NCBI RefSeq assembly: GCF_000155735.2
Contig: NC_020908.1
Coordinates: 4,159,001-4,223,000 of the forward strand
Length of the DNA: 64,000 bases
From: Octadecabacter arcticus 238
GTDB lineage: Bacteria > Pseudomonadota > Alphaproteobacteria > Rhodobacterales > Rhodobacteraceae
Direction of reading: 5' to 3'
Shown here: positions 1 to 9,011 of the stretch, in pieces
How the letters are laid out: the number at the start of each line of letters is the position of its first letter
Position numbering within the stretch: the first letter of the stretch is position 1
Translations under genes and position numbers: made by a program
The notes under the pieces: model-generated
Seen by the model: the letters and a program-made list of their open reading frames with translations, nothing else
The model's database searches: none
What the model was told of the DNA's origin: nothing

Positions 1-79
1 TACCGATAGTTTAACTGCGCTGCGCGTAGCAAATGTAGACACCCTTCGCTGAACGCAAATTGAACTTGACTACCATCAA

Positions 80-103
80 ATATTTCCAATATTTATGAAA
101 TAT
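80..103 (+). promoter_or_regulatory. Putative ArsR operator overlapping the start codon
   Basis: An inverted repeat with arms ATATTTC (80-86) and GAAATAT (97-103) is separated by 10 bp, and its right arm runs into the ATG at 102. No Shine-Dalgarno-like stretch precedes that ATG, so the message may be leaderless or nearly so. ArsR-family repressors usually bind AT-rich dyads at their own promoter, which fits. The assignment to this ArsR domain is inference. Confidence 0.45.
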
Positions 104-944
104 GGAATCAATCCTCACGGACCGACTCGCTATCCTCAGCCATCCTCAAAGAATGGCTGTGTTCCGCCTGCTCATGCGGCGCTGTCCAGATGAATTACCC
201 GCAGGCGAGATTGCTGAAGCGTTGCAACTTAAGGCCAGCACAGCATCTGTCTACCTTTCAGCCCTGACTCAAGCGGGTCTGATCTCACAACGTCGAGACG
301 GAACACGCCTGCTTTATGCCGTCAATCTGGATGCGGCCCGCGAGGTTGTCGCGGGTCTGTTTGTCGATTGTTGTCGCGGACGGGCGGACCTTTGCCCGCC
401 GCAATTTCCTGATCTTCGCAGGAGTATCTCTCCCATGACTGAGAAGAAGTTCAACGTCCTCTTCGTTTGCACCGGCAACTCTGCCCGCTCAATTTTTGCA
501 GAGACCATTTTGCGGGATATGGTGGGCGATAAGTTCACAGCCTATTCTGCTGGTACAGCGCATTGTTCAGAGCTGAACCTATTTGCGGTTGAAATGCTGA
601 AATCAAAGGGACACGACGTGTCGCTTTTGCGGTCCAAGAACATTGGGGAATTCCAAGGTGCCGACGCTCCGCATATGGATTTTGTCTTTACCGTCTGTGA
701 CCGCGCCGCCAATGAAGAATGCCCCACTTGGCCGGGTCAGCCCGTCTCGGGTCATTGGGGTATGCCGGACCCGGTGAAGGCCGAGGGAACCGACGCAGAA
801 AAGCGTCTCGCGTTCCATCAGATCTACGGGTCGCTGCACAACCGGATCATGGCATTCTCCGCATTGTCGTTTGAGAATTTGGACCATGGATCGCTGCAAA
901 AACGTGTTGATGAAATCGGCAAAGAAACAGTCAAACAGGAATAA
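102..944 (+). CDS. ArsR-type repressor fused to LMW-phosphatase-type arsenate reductase
   Basis: A 280-residue fusion. Residues 1 to about 100 form an ArsR-like winged helix (LTDRLAILSHPQRMAVFRLL, then an HTH around LKASTASVYLSALTQAGL). From residue 112 the protein is a thioredoxin-type arsenate reductase of the low-molecular-weight tyrosine phosphatase fold. The P-loop VCTGNSARS has the nucleophile Cys123 and Arg129, and the later DPV segment holds the usual acidic residue. It would reduce arsenate to arsenite and sense arsenical. There is no stop between the domains, but an AGGAG at about 420 before an in-frame ATG at 435 could also yield free ArsC. It heads an ars operon 6 bp before the GAPDH gene. 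The fusion call rests on the uninterrupted frame. Confidence 0.85.
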   Translation: MESILTDRLAILSHPQRMAVFRLLMRRCPDELPAGEIAEALQLKASTASVYLSALTQAGLISQRRDGTRLLYAVNLDAAREVVAGLFVDCCRGRADLCPPQFPDLRRSISPMTEKKFNVLFVCTGNSARSIFAETILRDMVGDKFTAYSAGTAHCSELNLFAVEMLKSKGHDVSLLRSKNIGEFQGADAPHMDFVFTVCDRAANEECPTWPGQPVSGHWGMPDPVKAEGTDAEKRLAFHQIYGSLHNRIMAFSALSFENLDHGSLQKRVDEIGKETVKQE

Positions 945-950
945 CCGGAT

Positions 951-1949
951 ATGACCACTTATGCTCTCAACGGCCTTGGCCGCATCGGTAAACTCGCCCT
1001 TCGCCCGCTTTTGGAGCGCGGCGCAAAAATTGCCTTTATCAACGACGCCGTAGGTGATCCCGCGATGCATGCACATCTGCTCGAATTTGATTCCGTCCAC
1101 GGGCGTTGGCCTGCCGTGTTTGAGGCTGATGATAGTTCGGTCAGCATCGACGGGATTCGCATTCCTGTCACCTGCACCCGCAATCTGGAAGAGCTACCGC
1201 TGGACGGCGTGGATGTGATGATTGATTGCACAGGAGCATTCAAGACAGAGGCCAAGCTGGTCCCCTACTTTGCTGCGGGCGTAAAAAAGGTTATCGTCTC
1301 AGCGCCGGTCAAAGACGGGCCGACGGCCAACATCGTCTATGGCGTCAATGATGACATATACGATGCGGACATCCACCAGATTGTGACGGCGGCAAGCTGC
1401 ACGACGAACTGTCTTGCACCTGTGGTGAAGGTCTTGCTCGAAGGGATCGGCATCAAGCATGGTTCAATCACGACGATCCACGATGTGACCAACACGCAAA
1501 CGATTGTGGATCGCCCCGCCAAGGATTTGCGCCGTGCGCGGTCGGCGCTTACCAACCTTATCCCAACCACAACTGGCTCTGCTACGGCGATCACGCTTAT
1601 CTATCCCGAGTTGAAGGACAAGTTGAACGGCCATGCGGTGCGTGTACCGCTTTTGAACGCATCCATCACGGACTGCGTGTTTGAAATGGCGCGCGAAACG
1701 GCTGTGGATGAGGTGAATAACCTGTTCAAAGCTGCAGCCGAAGGCCCGCTGAAGGGTATCCTTGGGTATGAGACGCGACCCCTTGTCTCCTCGGACTACA
1801 CAAACGATCAGCGCAGCGGCATCATTGATGCGCCCTCAACGATGGTGGTGAATGGCACCCAGCTTAAGATCTATGCCTGGTATGACAACGAGATGGGCTA
1901 TGCGCATCGCCTGGTCGATGTTGCGCTTATGGTTGGCGGCAAGCTGTGA
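951..1949 (+). CDS. ArsJ-associated glyceraldehyde-3-phosphate dehydrogenase
   Basis: A type I GAPDH of 332 residues. The N-terminal NAD-binding GLGRIG is at residues 8-13, and the catalytic cysteine sits in SCTTNC (Cys150). The C-terminus has the family's [11 protein letters not shown]. In ars operons this enzyme is thought to attach arsenate to glyceraldehyde-3-phosphate, giving 1-arseno-3-phosphoglycerate, which ArsJ exports. The position between arsRC and arsJ, with only 6 bp upstream and a 4-bp overlap downstream, supports that role over glycolysis. It is cytosolic and presumably co-regulated by the ArsR domain of the first gene. The family call is firm; the arsenate role follows from context. 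Confidence 0.9.
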   Translation: MTTYALNGLGRIGKLALRPLLERGAKIAFINDAVGDPAMHAHLLEFDSVHGRWPAVFEADDSSVSIDGIRIPVTCTRNLEELPLDGVDVMIDCTGAFKTEAKLVPYFAAGVKKVIVSAPVKDGPTANIVYGVNDDIYDADIHQIVTAASCTTNCLAPVVKVLLEGIGIKHGSITTIHDVTNTQTIVDRPAKDLRRARSALTNLIPTTTGSATAITLIYPELKDKLNGHAVRVPLLNASITDCVFEMARETAVDEVNNLFKAAAEGPLKGILGYETRPLVSSDYTNDQRSGIIDAPSTMVVNGTQLKIYAWYDNEMGYAHRLVDVALMVGGKL

Positions 1950-3223
1950 CACAGCCACCAGAAAGGGCCGCAGGATTTGCCGCCTACATGACTGTGACGG
2001 CGGCCTATTGGGCGTTCATGTTGACCGATGGTGCGCTTCGGATGCTTGTTCTGCTGCACTTCCACACGCTGGGTTTCTCGCCGGTGCAACTGGCCTATCT
2101 GTTTCTGCTGTATGAGATCGCAGGTGTGGTGACCAACCTGTCCGCAGGTTGGATCGCGGCACGGTTTGGACTGACGGCGACGCTCTATATGGGTTTGTCG
2201 TTGCAGGTTGTGGCGCTTCTGGCGCTCACGCAGCTTGATCCCGCTTGGAGCATCACGGCCTCTGTGGTGTTTGTGATGTTGGTGCAGGGGCTGTCGGGCG
2301 TGGCCAAGGATTTGGCCAAGATGAGCTCAAAAAGTGCCGTCAAAATCCTTGCCCCGGCGGCAGGCGGGGGGCTGTTCCGCTGGGTTGCGATCCTGACAGG
2401 ATCAAAGAATGCTGTGAAAGGCAGCGGCTTTCTGTTGGGGGCCGTCTCGCTGGCCGTCTTCGGGTTCGTGCCTTCGGTGCTGATGATGGCGGCGGTCCTG
2501 TTTGTCATCCTGATCGGTGTCATGATTGGCATGCCAAAGGGCCTACCGGTCGGGCGCAAGGATGCGAAGTTTTCCGAAGTGTTTTCGAAGAACCGCAACA
2601 TCAACTGGCTTAGTGCTGCACGGCTATTCCTCTTCGGGGCAAGGGACGTCTGGTTCGTGGTTGGCATTCCGATATATTTCTATGCGGTGTTGTCAGACGG
2701 CAGTACGGAGGGCAACCGCACGGCCTTCTTCATGATTGGGACGTTCATGGCCGTCTGGACGATCCTTTATGGCATTATCCAAGGCTCGGCACCGCGCATC
2801 CTAAAGGCGACATCGCGGACAGAGGCGGAGATACTGGCACTGGCAAAACGATGGGTTGGTCTGCTGATTATTGTGCCTGCGTTTCTTGCAGGTTTGGTCT
2901 GGCTGGTCCCTGAACCATCGAATGTGCTTACAGCAACTATTGTGCTGGGTCTTCTGGTCTTTGGCGGCATCTTTGCCGTGAACTCAGCACTGCATTCGTT
3001 TCTCATCCTCAGCTTTACGGATGTGAAACGGGTCACAATGGATGTAGGTTTTTACTACATGGCAAACGCTACGGGCCGATTGGTTGGCACAGTCTTGTCT
3101 GGCTTCACATACCAGATTGGCGGGCTTCCCTTGTGCATTGGCACTGCCGCAGTGATGATCGGCATAAGCTGGCTGGGAACTGCACAGCTTAAAACAAGAG
3201 CGTCATCTGTCGTGGAGGTATGA
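1946..3223 (+). CDS. arsJ: ArsJ organoarsenical efflux permease (MFS)
   Basis: A polytopic membrane protein of 425 residues with about 12 hydrophobic segments, typical of the major facilitator superfamily. Early motifs are [20 protein letters not shown] and [19 protein letters not shown]. It begins with GTG at 1946, overlapping the GAPDH stop by 4 bp, so translation is likely coupled. ArsJ exports 1-arseno-3-phosphoglycerate, which breaks down outside the cell and gives net arsenate resistance. The arsRC-gapdh-arsJ order is the known ArsJ module, and the reductase domain adds an arsenite branch. No arsenite exporter (arsB/acr3) is visible in the window. Confidence 0.88.
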   Translation: MTQPPERAAGFAAYMTVTAAYWAFMLTDGALRMLVLLHFHTLGFSPVQLAYLFLLYEIAGVVTNLSAGWIAARFGLTATLYMGLSLQVVALLALTQLDPAWSITASVVFVMLVQGLSGVAKDLAKMSSKSAVKILAPAAGGGLFRWVAILTGSKNAVKGSGFLLGAVSLAVFGFVPSVLMMAAVLFVILIGVMIGMPKGLPVGRKDAKFSEVFSKNRNINWLSAARLFLFGARDVWFVVGIPIYFYAVLSDGSTEGNRTAFFMIGTFMAVWTILYGIIQGSAPRILKATSRTEAEILALAKRWVGLLIIVPAFLAGLVWLVPEPSNVLTATIVLGLLVFGGIFAVNSALHSFLILSFTDVKRVTMDVGFYYMANATGRLVGTVLSGFTYQIGGLPLCIGTAAVMIGISWLGTAQLKTRASSVVEV

Positions 3224-3484
3224 AGTGATTTAGCGCGGCAAAAGCGGTCGAGTCCACCGGTGACACAAACGTCGGGTTTTGACCATTTTCAGAGCTATAG
3301 CCGACGTCCATATTGTATCATTAGATGACTACAACGCGAATAAAATTGGCGTTTGCTGGCGCTCTGCGAATGATGGCGTTCCAGCAAAATGCAGAAGACC
3401 TAACATGCAACGCAGCGAGACTTTTGATGTGCGTAACACATTACTACTGTTGTCTTCGGCTGGCGACCAAACTCACGTTCGGAT

Positions 3485-4273
3485 TTAGCCTAAATGTGCC
3501 TCAAGCTGCGTCACCAGTTCAGGCAAATCACGGATCGTGTCGATCACATGATCAGCGCCCGCATCCTTGAGAAGTATCTTTGCATGGTCTCGCAACGTAG
3601 CAATCTCGGATTCAGACAGCACAGCCAATTCCTCCAAGGTTTTGCCCATAGCATTGCCCGAGAGTGCCAACCCAACCGTGACGCAACCTGCTGATACGCC
3701 CTCCGCAATCCCGGGCGCCGTATCGTCGACTTTGAGAATTGCAGCAGGCGGGTAGACTGCCAAATCGACCATGCATTTGTAGATACCCAAAGGTCCTGGG
3801 CGACCCTCAACCAGATCATCTGAACAGACCAGATTATCGGGGCAATAGCCTTGCGCCGCTGCGGTTGCGAGGACGTGCTGCATGATGGACCTTGTGTATC
3901 CTGTGGTCGAGCCGATCTTCATACCGCGGCCACGTAGATCAGCTATGGTATCGAGTGTCCCGGGGATCAGGTCTGCGTAGTCAGCTGCAACGGTTTCATT
4001 CATGGGCACGAATACTTTGAAAATAGCGTTCACATCTGCATCTGTCGGGTCTTTGCCGTATTTAGACACCCATTGGCTGGCGATTTGGGGCATCTGCAAA
4101 AACGCGTGAATATGGTCCCATTTTGCAGCCCCCATTGGGGCACGGGCCTCTTCTACTGTGATGTCGATCCCGAACGCCGCCATGGCCTTGATGAACACAC
4201 CCATCGGGGCGAAGGATCCGAAGTCAACGGTGGTTCCCGCCCAGTCGAAGATAGCGGCTTTGAACTTTGTCAT
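3485..4273 (-). CDS. phnX: Phosphonoacetaldehyde hydrolase
   Basis: A HAD-superfamily enzyme of 262 residues that cleaves phosphonoacetaldehyde to acetaldehyde and phosphate. The N-terminal AAIFDWAGTTVDFGS carries the nucleophilic Asp of motif I, and GSTTGYTRSIMQ is motif II. A cap-domain lysine lies near PMGAAKWDHI, and LKVDDTAPGIAEG is the acidic motif. I start it at 4273 because the longer open frame upstream adds non-homologous sequence running into the neighbour phnM; 262 residues fits PhnX. It is the last gene of the minus-strand phn group, 22 bp after phnM. Its usual partner, the 2-aminoethylphosphonate transaminase PhnW, is not in the window. Confidence 0.87.
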   Translation of the reverse strand: MTKFKAAIFDWAGTTVDFGSFAPMGVFIKAMAAFGIDITVEEARAPMGAAKWDHIHAFLQMPQIASQWVSKYGKDPTDADVNAIFKVFVPMNETVAADYADLIPGTLDTIADLRGRGMKIGSTTGYTRSIMQHVLATAAAQGYCPDNLVCSDDLVEGRPGPLGIYKCMVDLAVYPPAAILKVDDTAPGIAEGVSAGCVTVGLALSGNAMGKTLEELAVLSESEIATLRDHAKILLKDAGADHVIDTIRDLPELVTQLEAHLG

Positions 4274-4295
4274 GATGTTCCAATCGGGTGAAATT

Positions 4296-5441
4296 TTAAG
4301 ACACGCGCTTTCCAGCACTCCAGGTTTCTTGTAGAATAGGGGTCTGGTCTTTGATGGCAAAGCGGATGATGTCCGCGCGCTGACCAATCGCCAATGTCCC
4401 GCGATCAAGAAGGCCAACAGCCAGCGCCGGAGCGTCTGTGACCGTCCGCATGCCGCGTGCAAGGTCCCCCCAGATATCGCCCAGTTGAACGGCTGCCATA
4501 AGCAAACCCGCTGGCACATAATCGGACGACAGAATGTCCAATCGATCCATCTGCGCGAGTCCGGCGGCCGCGACGTTGCCTGAATGTGACCCGCCACGGA
4601 TCAGGTTGGGCGCGCCCATGATCGTGGCAATGCCCTTGGCATGACAGGCATCAGCCGCCGCGAAGGTCGTCGGGAATTCGGCCATGCTCACGCCGTAAGA
4701 ATGGCTCGTCGCCACTTGATCCGCCGTGGTGTCGTCATGACTGGCCAAGGTCGCGCCAAGGCGCTGTGCTGCGGCCACCGTCGCGGCCTCGTGTTTGGTA
4801 CCAAGACGCGCCTGAAGCTCATAAAGGAACTCAAGATACCTGCGCCATTGTTCATCGGTGTAGGTCCGCTTGCCGTGGATATAGGTCTCAAACTTGGAGA
4901 TATCGACAAATTGACGCTGTCCCGGCGTGTGATCCATCATCGACACAATCCCGATACGATCCCCGCTTGAGAATTCATTCAGTTCATCGATCAGAGTTTC
5001 GGAACAGACTTCTGCACGCAAATGGATATGGTGGCTTATTCGCAAAAGACCCGCTGCGCGGGTGCTCATAATTTCGTCGGTCATCTGGCGTGCGTATTTA
5101 GGGCATCCGGCTCCAGCATCCGAAACGATAGAGCCAACGCGGATCGCATCGAATACTGTGGTGATCCCTACGCCTGCTAATTCGCGGTCATGGGCCAGAA
5201 TGGCCGCGCGGAACGGCCAGCTGACTTTGGGGCGTGGTTCTAGATGGCGCTCGACGTTGTCGGTGTGTAATTCCACCAGACCGGGTGAGAGATAGTCACC
5301 CTGAAGATCAATTGCCCCTTTTGGAACGCTCGCGCCTTGGGCGATATCTGTGATGAAGCCATCCTCGATGGTCAGGGAGCCTTTGACCACATCGTCATTC
5401 AAGATCAGGCGGGCATTGGCGAAAATTGTCTGTTCTGTCAT
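4296..5441 (-). CDS. phnM: Alpha-D-ribose 1-methylphosphonate 5-triphosphate diphosphatase
   Basis: An amidohydrolase-superfamily protein of 381 residues, the same size as known PhnM. It removes pyrophosphate from ribose 1-methylphosphonate 5-triphosphate just before C-P bond cleavage by PhnJ. Metal-ligand motifs visible are PGLVELHTDNVERH near residues 50-65, HHIHLRAEV, MMDHTPGQRQF and ASHDDTTADQV. The start at 5441 (MTEQTIF) excludes an upstream extension that overlaps the divergent DUF1045 gene. Only 50 bp separate it from that gene, so the two probably share a small divergent promoter region. phnX follows on the same strand. Confidence 0.92.
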   Translation of the reverse strand: MTEQTIFANARLILNDDVVKGSLTIEDGFITDIAQGASVPKGAIDLQGDYLSPGLVELHTDNVERHLEPRPKVSWPFRAAILAHDRELAGVGITTVFDAIRVGSIVSDAGAGCPKYARQMTDEIMSTRAAGLLRISHHIHLRAEVCSETLIDELNEFSSGDRIGIVSMMDHTPGQRQFVDISKFETYIHGKRTYTDEQWRRYLEFLYELQARLGTKHEAATVAAAQRLGATLASHDDTTADQVATSHSYGVSMAEFPTTFAAADACHAKGIATIMGAPNLIRGGSHSGNVAAAGLAQMDRLDILSSDYVPAGLLMAAVQLGDIWGDLARGMRTVTDAPALAVGLLDRGTLAIGQRADIIRFAIKDQTPILQETWSAGKRVS

Positions 5442-5491
5442 GTGGTTGTCACGCTGATTTGGCAGAGGCCATGCATCTGCGGAGGAACGAA

Positions 5492-6166
5492 ATGTTTGAA
5501 CGATACGCAATATTTTATACGCCCACCGGCCCACTGGCCGACTTTGGAGCGCATTGGCTTGGCTGGGACAGCGCCAGAGGCTGTGCTGTAGCCCATCCCG
5601 TGATAGGCGGCATTGACGTGGCTGAGATCACGCAAACGCCGCGCAAATACGGGCTTCATGGCACTTTGAAAGCGCCGTTCCACCTCGCCGAAGGAGGTGA
5701 TCTGGCGCGATTGCAGGATTCCGCCACGGACTTTGCTGCAAGCCAAGCGGCCTTTAACATTGGCGCGCTCGCGCTGCGTTATGACAGTGGCTTTGTGGCC
5801 CTGCGCCCGAACACCCAGCCCGCCGCACTGCTGAATTGCGCCGCCGCGACGGTCAAGGCGTTTGATACGTTCCGCGCACCGCTGACGGACAAAGACATTG
5901 CTCGCCGTCGCAAAGCGTCGCTGACTGGCCGTCAAGAACAGCAAATGCTGGATTGGGGCTATCCGTTTATCTTTGACGACTTCCATTTTCACCTGACGCT
6001 GAGCAGTCCATTGGCACAAGACGCTGCACTGCGATTGATCGAAGTGCTCAGCCCACATTTGGCAAACATCGTCCCGAACCCCGTTGTGATCGATGGAATC
6101 ACGCTGATGGGGCAAGATGCTCAGGGTATGTTTCATCATATCCACCGCTACGCCCTGACTGGATAA
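5492..6166 (+). CDS. DUF1045 phosphonate-metabolism protein
   Basis: A 224-residue protein of the DUF1045 family, seen almost only within C-P lyase loci. It has the 2H-phosphoesterase-like pair of histidines: YGLHGTLKAPFH near residues 50-61 and FHFHLTLSSPL near 165-175. The family may process a cyclic phosphate intermediate, much as PhnP does in E. coli; that is inference from the fold and from the absence of phnP here. The start at 5492 is set by GGAGGA at 5481-5486. It runs against the other phn genes and overlaps the 3' end of phnN by 19 bp, tail to tail. Confidence 0.8.
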   Translation: MFERYAIFYTPTGPLADFGAHWLGWDSARGCAVAHPVIGGIDVAEITQTPRKYGLHGTLKAPFHLAEGGDLARLQDSATDFAASQAAFNIGALALRYDSGFVALRPNTQPAALLNCAAATVKAFDTFRAPLTDKDIARRRKASLTGRQEQQMLDWGYPFIFDDFHFHLTLSSPLAQDAALRLIEVLSPHLANIVPNPVVIDGITLMGQDAQGMFHHIHRYALTG

Positions 6167-6690
6167 AGTCGCGCGCGGATATCTTGCACCGTCTGTTCCA
6201 GTGTGCAGCTATTGTCGATGGCGTGGACACAAAGACCCGCCGGCAACGGCAGCGCTACGCGGTCAAGGCGGGCCGAAATCTGGTCTGGCGTTTCACGACC
6301 TCGGGCTGCAAGGCGCGCAGCAAGAACACCACGACTCGCGGTCAGATTGATCACCTCGAACCGTTCGAAACGGGTCATTGCGTCCGCCAACACGGCACGT
6401 GATAGGTTCGCCAGAACATCGTTGCCTTGCGCCAAGACCTCATCCACTGATCGGGGAATACCGTAGTGGAGACCGTGCGCGGGCCAGTGCAGGGCAAAGT
6501 CTTCAGCATCCGCGCGGCGATGAAATTCCGCCTCATTCACGCCCTCAAACGCCTCTCCACCCGCATCGCTGGGGCGCGTGATGACGCGGCGCGCCAGAGT
6601 AAAACGCGGATCGCTTGCTGCCAGAGCCTCCATCACGCTGTCTTTACCCACACCCGACGGGCCAATCACAGCAATAAAGCGCCCCCTCAT
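6148..6690 (-). CDS. phnN: Ribose 1,5-bisphosphate phosphokinase
   Basis: A 180-residue P-loop kinase related to guanylate kinase. The Walker A motif GPSGVGKDS is at residues 10-18, followed by RRVITRPSDAGGE and the HWPAHGLHYGIP segment typical of PhnN. It phosphorylates ribose 1,5-bisphosphate to PRPP, returning the ribose product of the C-P lyase pathway to metabolism. Its start overlaps the phnL stop by 4 bp, so it is part of the phnG-N transcription unit. The family assignment is clear from length, motif and context. Confidence 0.92.
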   Translation of the reverse strand: MRGRFIAVIGPSGVGKDSVMEALAASDPRFTLARRVITRPSDAGGEAFEGVNEAEFHRRADAEDFALHWPAHGLHYGIPRSVDEVLAQGNDVLANLSRAVLADAMTRFERFEVINLTASRGVLAARLAARGRETPDQISARLDRVALPLPAGLCVHAIDNSCTLEQTVQDIRARLYPVRA

Positions 6691-7370
6691 GCGGGCAGAC
6701 CCGGCGTGAACCGCGTCACATCAAATTGACGGTCACAGATTTCATCGCGGGCGGCGTGATCGTGGAATATGCCGATGATCGCGGCACCGCGCGCCTTAGC
6801 CTCCGCAATCATGGCCAGTACCGTTGCCCTATTTGTGGGGTCAAGGCTGGCGGTGGGTTCATCCAGCAATAGCGCCGGATAGGGAAAGGCAAAGCCTCGC
6901 GCGATGTTGACGCGCTGCTGTTCACCACCCGAAAAAGTTGTCGGGCTCAACGCCCAAAGCCGCTCGGGAATGTTCAGACGGGTCAGCAGAGTTTTAGCCT
7001 GTGTAATTGCCACGCCCCGCTCTGTGCCAGTGGCCAGCAGCGGCTCTGCCACCACATCCAGTGTTGACACACGCGGCACGACGCGCAGGAACTGGCTGAC
7101 ATATCCTAAGGTGCGCCTTCGCAGCTGGATAATCTCGCGCGGTGCGGCACTGGCCACATCGACATCACCGACCATGATCCGGCCAGACGCGGTCAAGTAA
7201 TTGCCATAGATCATCCGCATCAGCGTGGATTTTCCCGCACCAGAAACCCCGACCAGCGACACGCACTCACCCAGAGCAACTTGCAACGAGGCGCCTTGCA
7301 TCACCGGAATTTCAGCTGACCCCTGATTGTGGAGTACAAAGGACTTTGAAACATTTTCAATAGAGATCAT
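6687..7370 (-). CDS. phnL: C-P lyase complex ABC-type subunit PhnL
   Basis: A 227-residue ABC ATPase, essentially the length of E. coli PhnL. Walker A reads [10 protein letters not shown], the signature is FSGGEQQRVNIARGF and Walker B is PALLLDEPTASLD. PhnL works with the C-P lyase complex rather than with a transporter. The start at 7370 (MISIENVSKSF) lies 4 bp after the phnK stop, so the longer upstream frame is not used. It sits between phnK and phnN in the canonical order. Confidence 0.93.
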   Translation of the reverse strand: MISIENVSKSFVLHNQGSAEIPVMQGASLQVALGECVSLVGVSGAGKSTLMRMIYGNYLTASGRIMVGDVDVASAAPREIIQLRRRTLGYVSQFLRVVPRVSTLDVVAEPLLATGTERGVAITQAKTLLTRLNIPERLWALSPTTFSGGEQQRVNIARGFAFPYPALLLDEPTASLDPTNRATVLAMIAEAKARGAAIIGIFHDHAARDEICDRQFDVTRFTPGLPA

Positions 7371-7374
7371 CGGT

Positions 7375-8145
7375 TCATACCTGCAAAACAGAGGACACAA
7401 GAAGCTGCGTATAGGCATGCTGTGGATCGTCCAGCACCTGATCCGTCAGCCCCGTTTCAATCACGTGACCGTCTTTCATGACCATCAATCGGTCCGCCAA
7501 AAGGCGCACAACAGCCAAGTCATGGGTGACGATAATCGCGCTGAGGTTCATCTCACGCACAAGACCGCGCAGCAGATCAAGCAGTCGCGCCTGAACTGAC
7601 ACATCAAGCCCGCCGGTGGGTTCATCCATGAACACCAAACGCGGCCCCGTCACCAGATTGCGGGCGATTTGGAGGCGTTGCTGCATTCCGCCGGAGAAAG
7701 CTGTGGGGCGATCATCAATCCGGTCCTCGGTGATCTCCACGCGCCCCAACCAGTCGATGGCCTCGGCACGAATGTCGCCATAATGACGGGCATTCACTGC
7801 CATCAGCCGTTCGCCCACGTTGCCACCAGCGCTGACATTCATGCGCAGCCCGTCGCGGGCATGTTGATGCACAAAGGCCCAATCAGTCCGGCCCAGCATC
7901 CGGCGTTCCGGCTCTGACATCGCGCGCGTATCTCGCAAACCCTCGGTGCGGGTGTCAAAGCGCACCGCACCATGGTCCGGCGTCAGATGCCCCGCAAGAC
8001 AGTTCAGCAAAGTCGATTTGCCTGAGCCCGACTCTCCAACGATCCCAATCACCTCACCGGGATAAAGATCAAACGACACATCCGTGCAGCCAATCCTTGC
8101 CCCATAAAATTTGGCGATGTTTTCAACTTGCAACAACGGGCTCAT
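7375..8145 (-). CDS. phnK: C-P lyase complex ABC-type subunit PhnK
   Basis: A 256-residue ABC ATPase. Walker A is GESGSGKSTLL (about residues 38-48), the signature FSGGMQQRLQIARNL and Walker B LVFMDEPTGGLD. PhnK docks on the PhnGHIJ core, contacting PhnJ, and uses ATP turnover in the reaction cycle. The start at 8145 overlaps the phnJ stop by 4 bp (ATGA). An upstream in-frame extension inside phnJ is rejected because the homologous protein begins MSPLLQVENIAKFYG. Confidence 0.93.
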   Translation of the reverse strand: MSPLLQVENIAKFYGARIGCTDVSFDLYPGEVIGIVGESGSGKSTLLNCLAGHLTPDHGAVRFDTRTEGLRDTRAMSEPERRMLGRTDWAFVHQHARDGLRMNVSAGGNVGERLMAVNARHYGDIRAEAIDWLGRVEITEDRIDDRPTAFSGGMQQRLQIARNLVTGPRLVFMDEPTGGLDVSVQARLLDLLRGLVREMNLSAIIVTHDLAVVRLLADRLMVMKDGHVIETGLTDQVLDDPQHAYTQLLVSSVLQV

Positions 8146-9011
8146 GCCGCGTCCTCCTTGTATGGAACGCCTTGGGCTCCGACATGGCCCTGCTTGCGGC
8201 GGGTCGCGCAGTAATCCGTGTCGGAACACATGAACATGCGTCCACCTGCATCATCCACGATCAGCTCGTCCAGATAGCTGTCCTCAGCCCCGCACAGATC
8301 ACAGGCGTGATCAGCTTTGGTCGGCTGGAACGGATAGTCATCAAAATCGAGGCTGACGACCTGCGTGTAGGGTGGGATTGCATAGATGCGCTGTTCGCGC
8401 CCCGCGCCAAACAATTGAATGCCCGCCATTTCCAGTTTCGGATTGTCAAACTTCGGAATGGGTGAAGGGTCCATCACATAGCGCCCTTCAACCTTGACTG
8501 GATAGGCATACGCGGTGGCGATATCGCCGTGCTGGCTGATGTCCTCGTACAGCTTCACATGCATCAGCCCGTATTCTTCAAGCGCATGCATCTTGCGGGT
8601 CTCCACCTCTGACGGCTCCAGAAACCTCAGGGGTTCAGGGATCGGCACCTGATAGACCAAGATCTGGTCATCGCGCAGGTCCGCTTCGGGGATGCGGTGG
8701 CGGGTCTGGATCACGCTAGCCTCTGAAGTGGCCTCGGTCACAGCGACCCCTGCGGTCTTTTGAAAGAACCGCCTGATCGACACCGCGTTGGTCGTGTCAT
8801 CGGCCCCTTGGTCGATCACCTTAAACGTATCATCTGGCGTCAGCACAGCAGCCGAAACCTGCACGCCACCCGTGCCCCAGCCGTAGGGCATCGGCATCTC
8901 ACGGCTCGCGAATGGCACCTGATAGCCGGGGATCGCCAGGCCCTTCAGGATCGCACGACGGATCATGCGTTTGGTTTGCTCGTCAAGATAGGCGAAGTTG
9001 TAATCGCTCAT
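8142..9011 (-). CDS. phnJ: Carbon-phosphorus lyase, radical SAM subunit PhnJ
   Basis: The catalytic subunit of the C-P lyase, 289 residues. It breaks the C-P bond of ribose 1-phosphonate 5-phosphate with S-adenosylmethionine and a 4Fe-4S cluster. Four C-terminal cysteines have the known spacing C-x2-C-x21-C-x5-C at residues 237, 240, 262 and 268, matching the E. coli PhnJ cysteine set. The N-terminus (MSDYNFAYLDEQTKRMIRRA) and the glycine-rich PYGWGTGGVQ are also typical. It overlaps phnI and phnK by 4 bp each, so the core subunits are translationally coupled. Confidence 0.96.
   Translation of the reverse strand: MSDYNFAYLDEQTKRMIRRAILKGLAIPGYQVPFASREMPMPYGWGTGGVQVSAAVLTPDDTFKVIDQGADDTTNAVSIRRFFQKTAGVAVTEATSEASVIQTRHRIPEADLRDDQILVYQVPIPEPLRFLEPSEVETRKMHALEEYGLMHVKLYEDISQHGDIATAYAYPVKVEGRYVMDPSPIPKFDNPKLEMAGIQLFGAGREQRIYAIPPYTQVVSLDFDDYPFQPTKADHACDLCGAEDSYLDELIVDDAGGRMFMCSDTDYCATRRKQGHVGAQGVPYKEDAA

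Noticed and set aside
5438..6145. Long minus-strand ORF of 235 codons opposite the DUF1045 gene
   Set aside because: Its sequence has no family resemblance, while the plus strand has clear DUF1045 motifs and a ribosome site.
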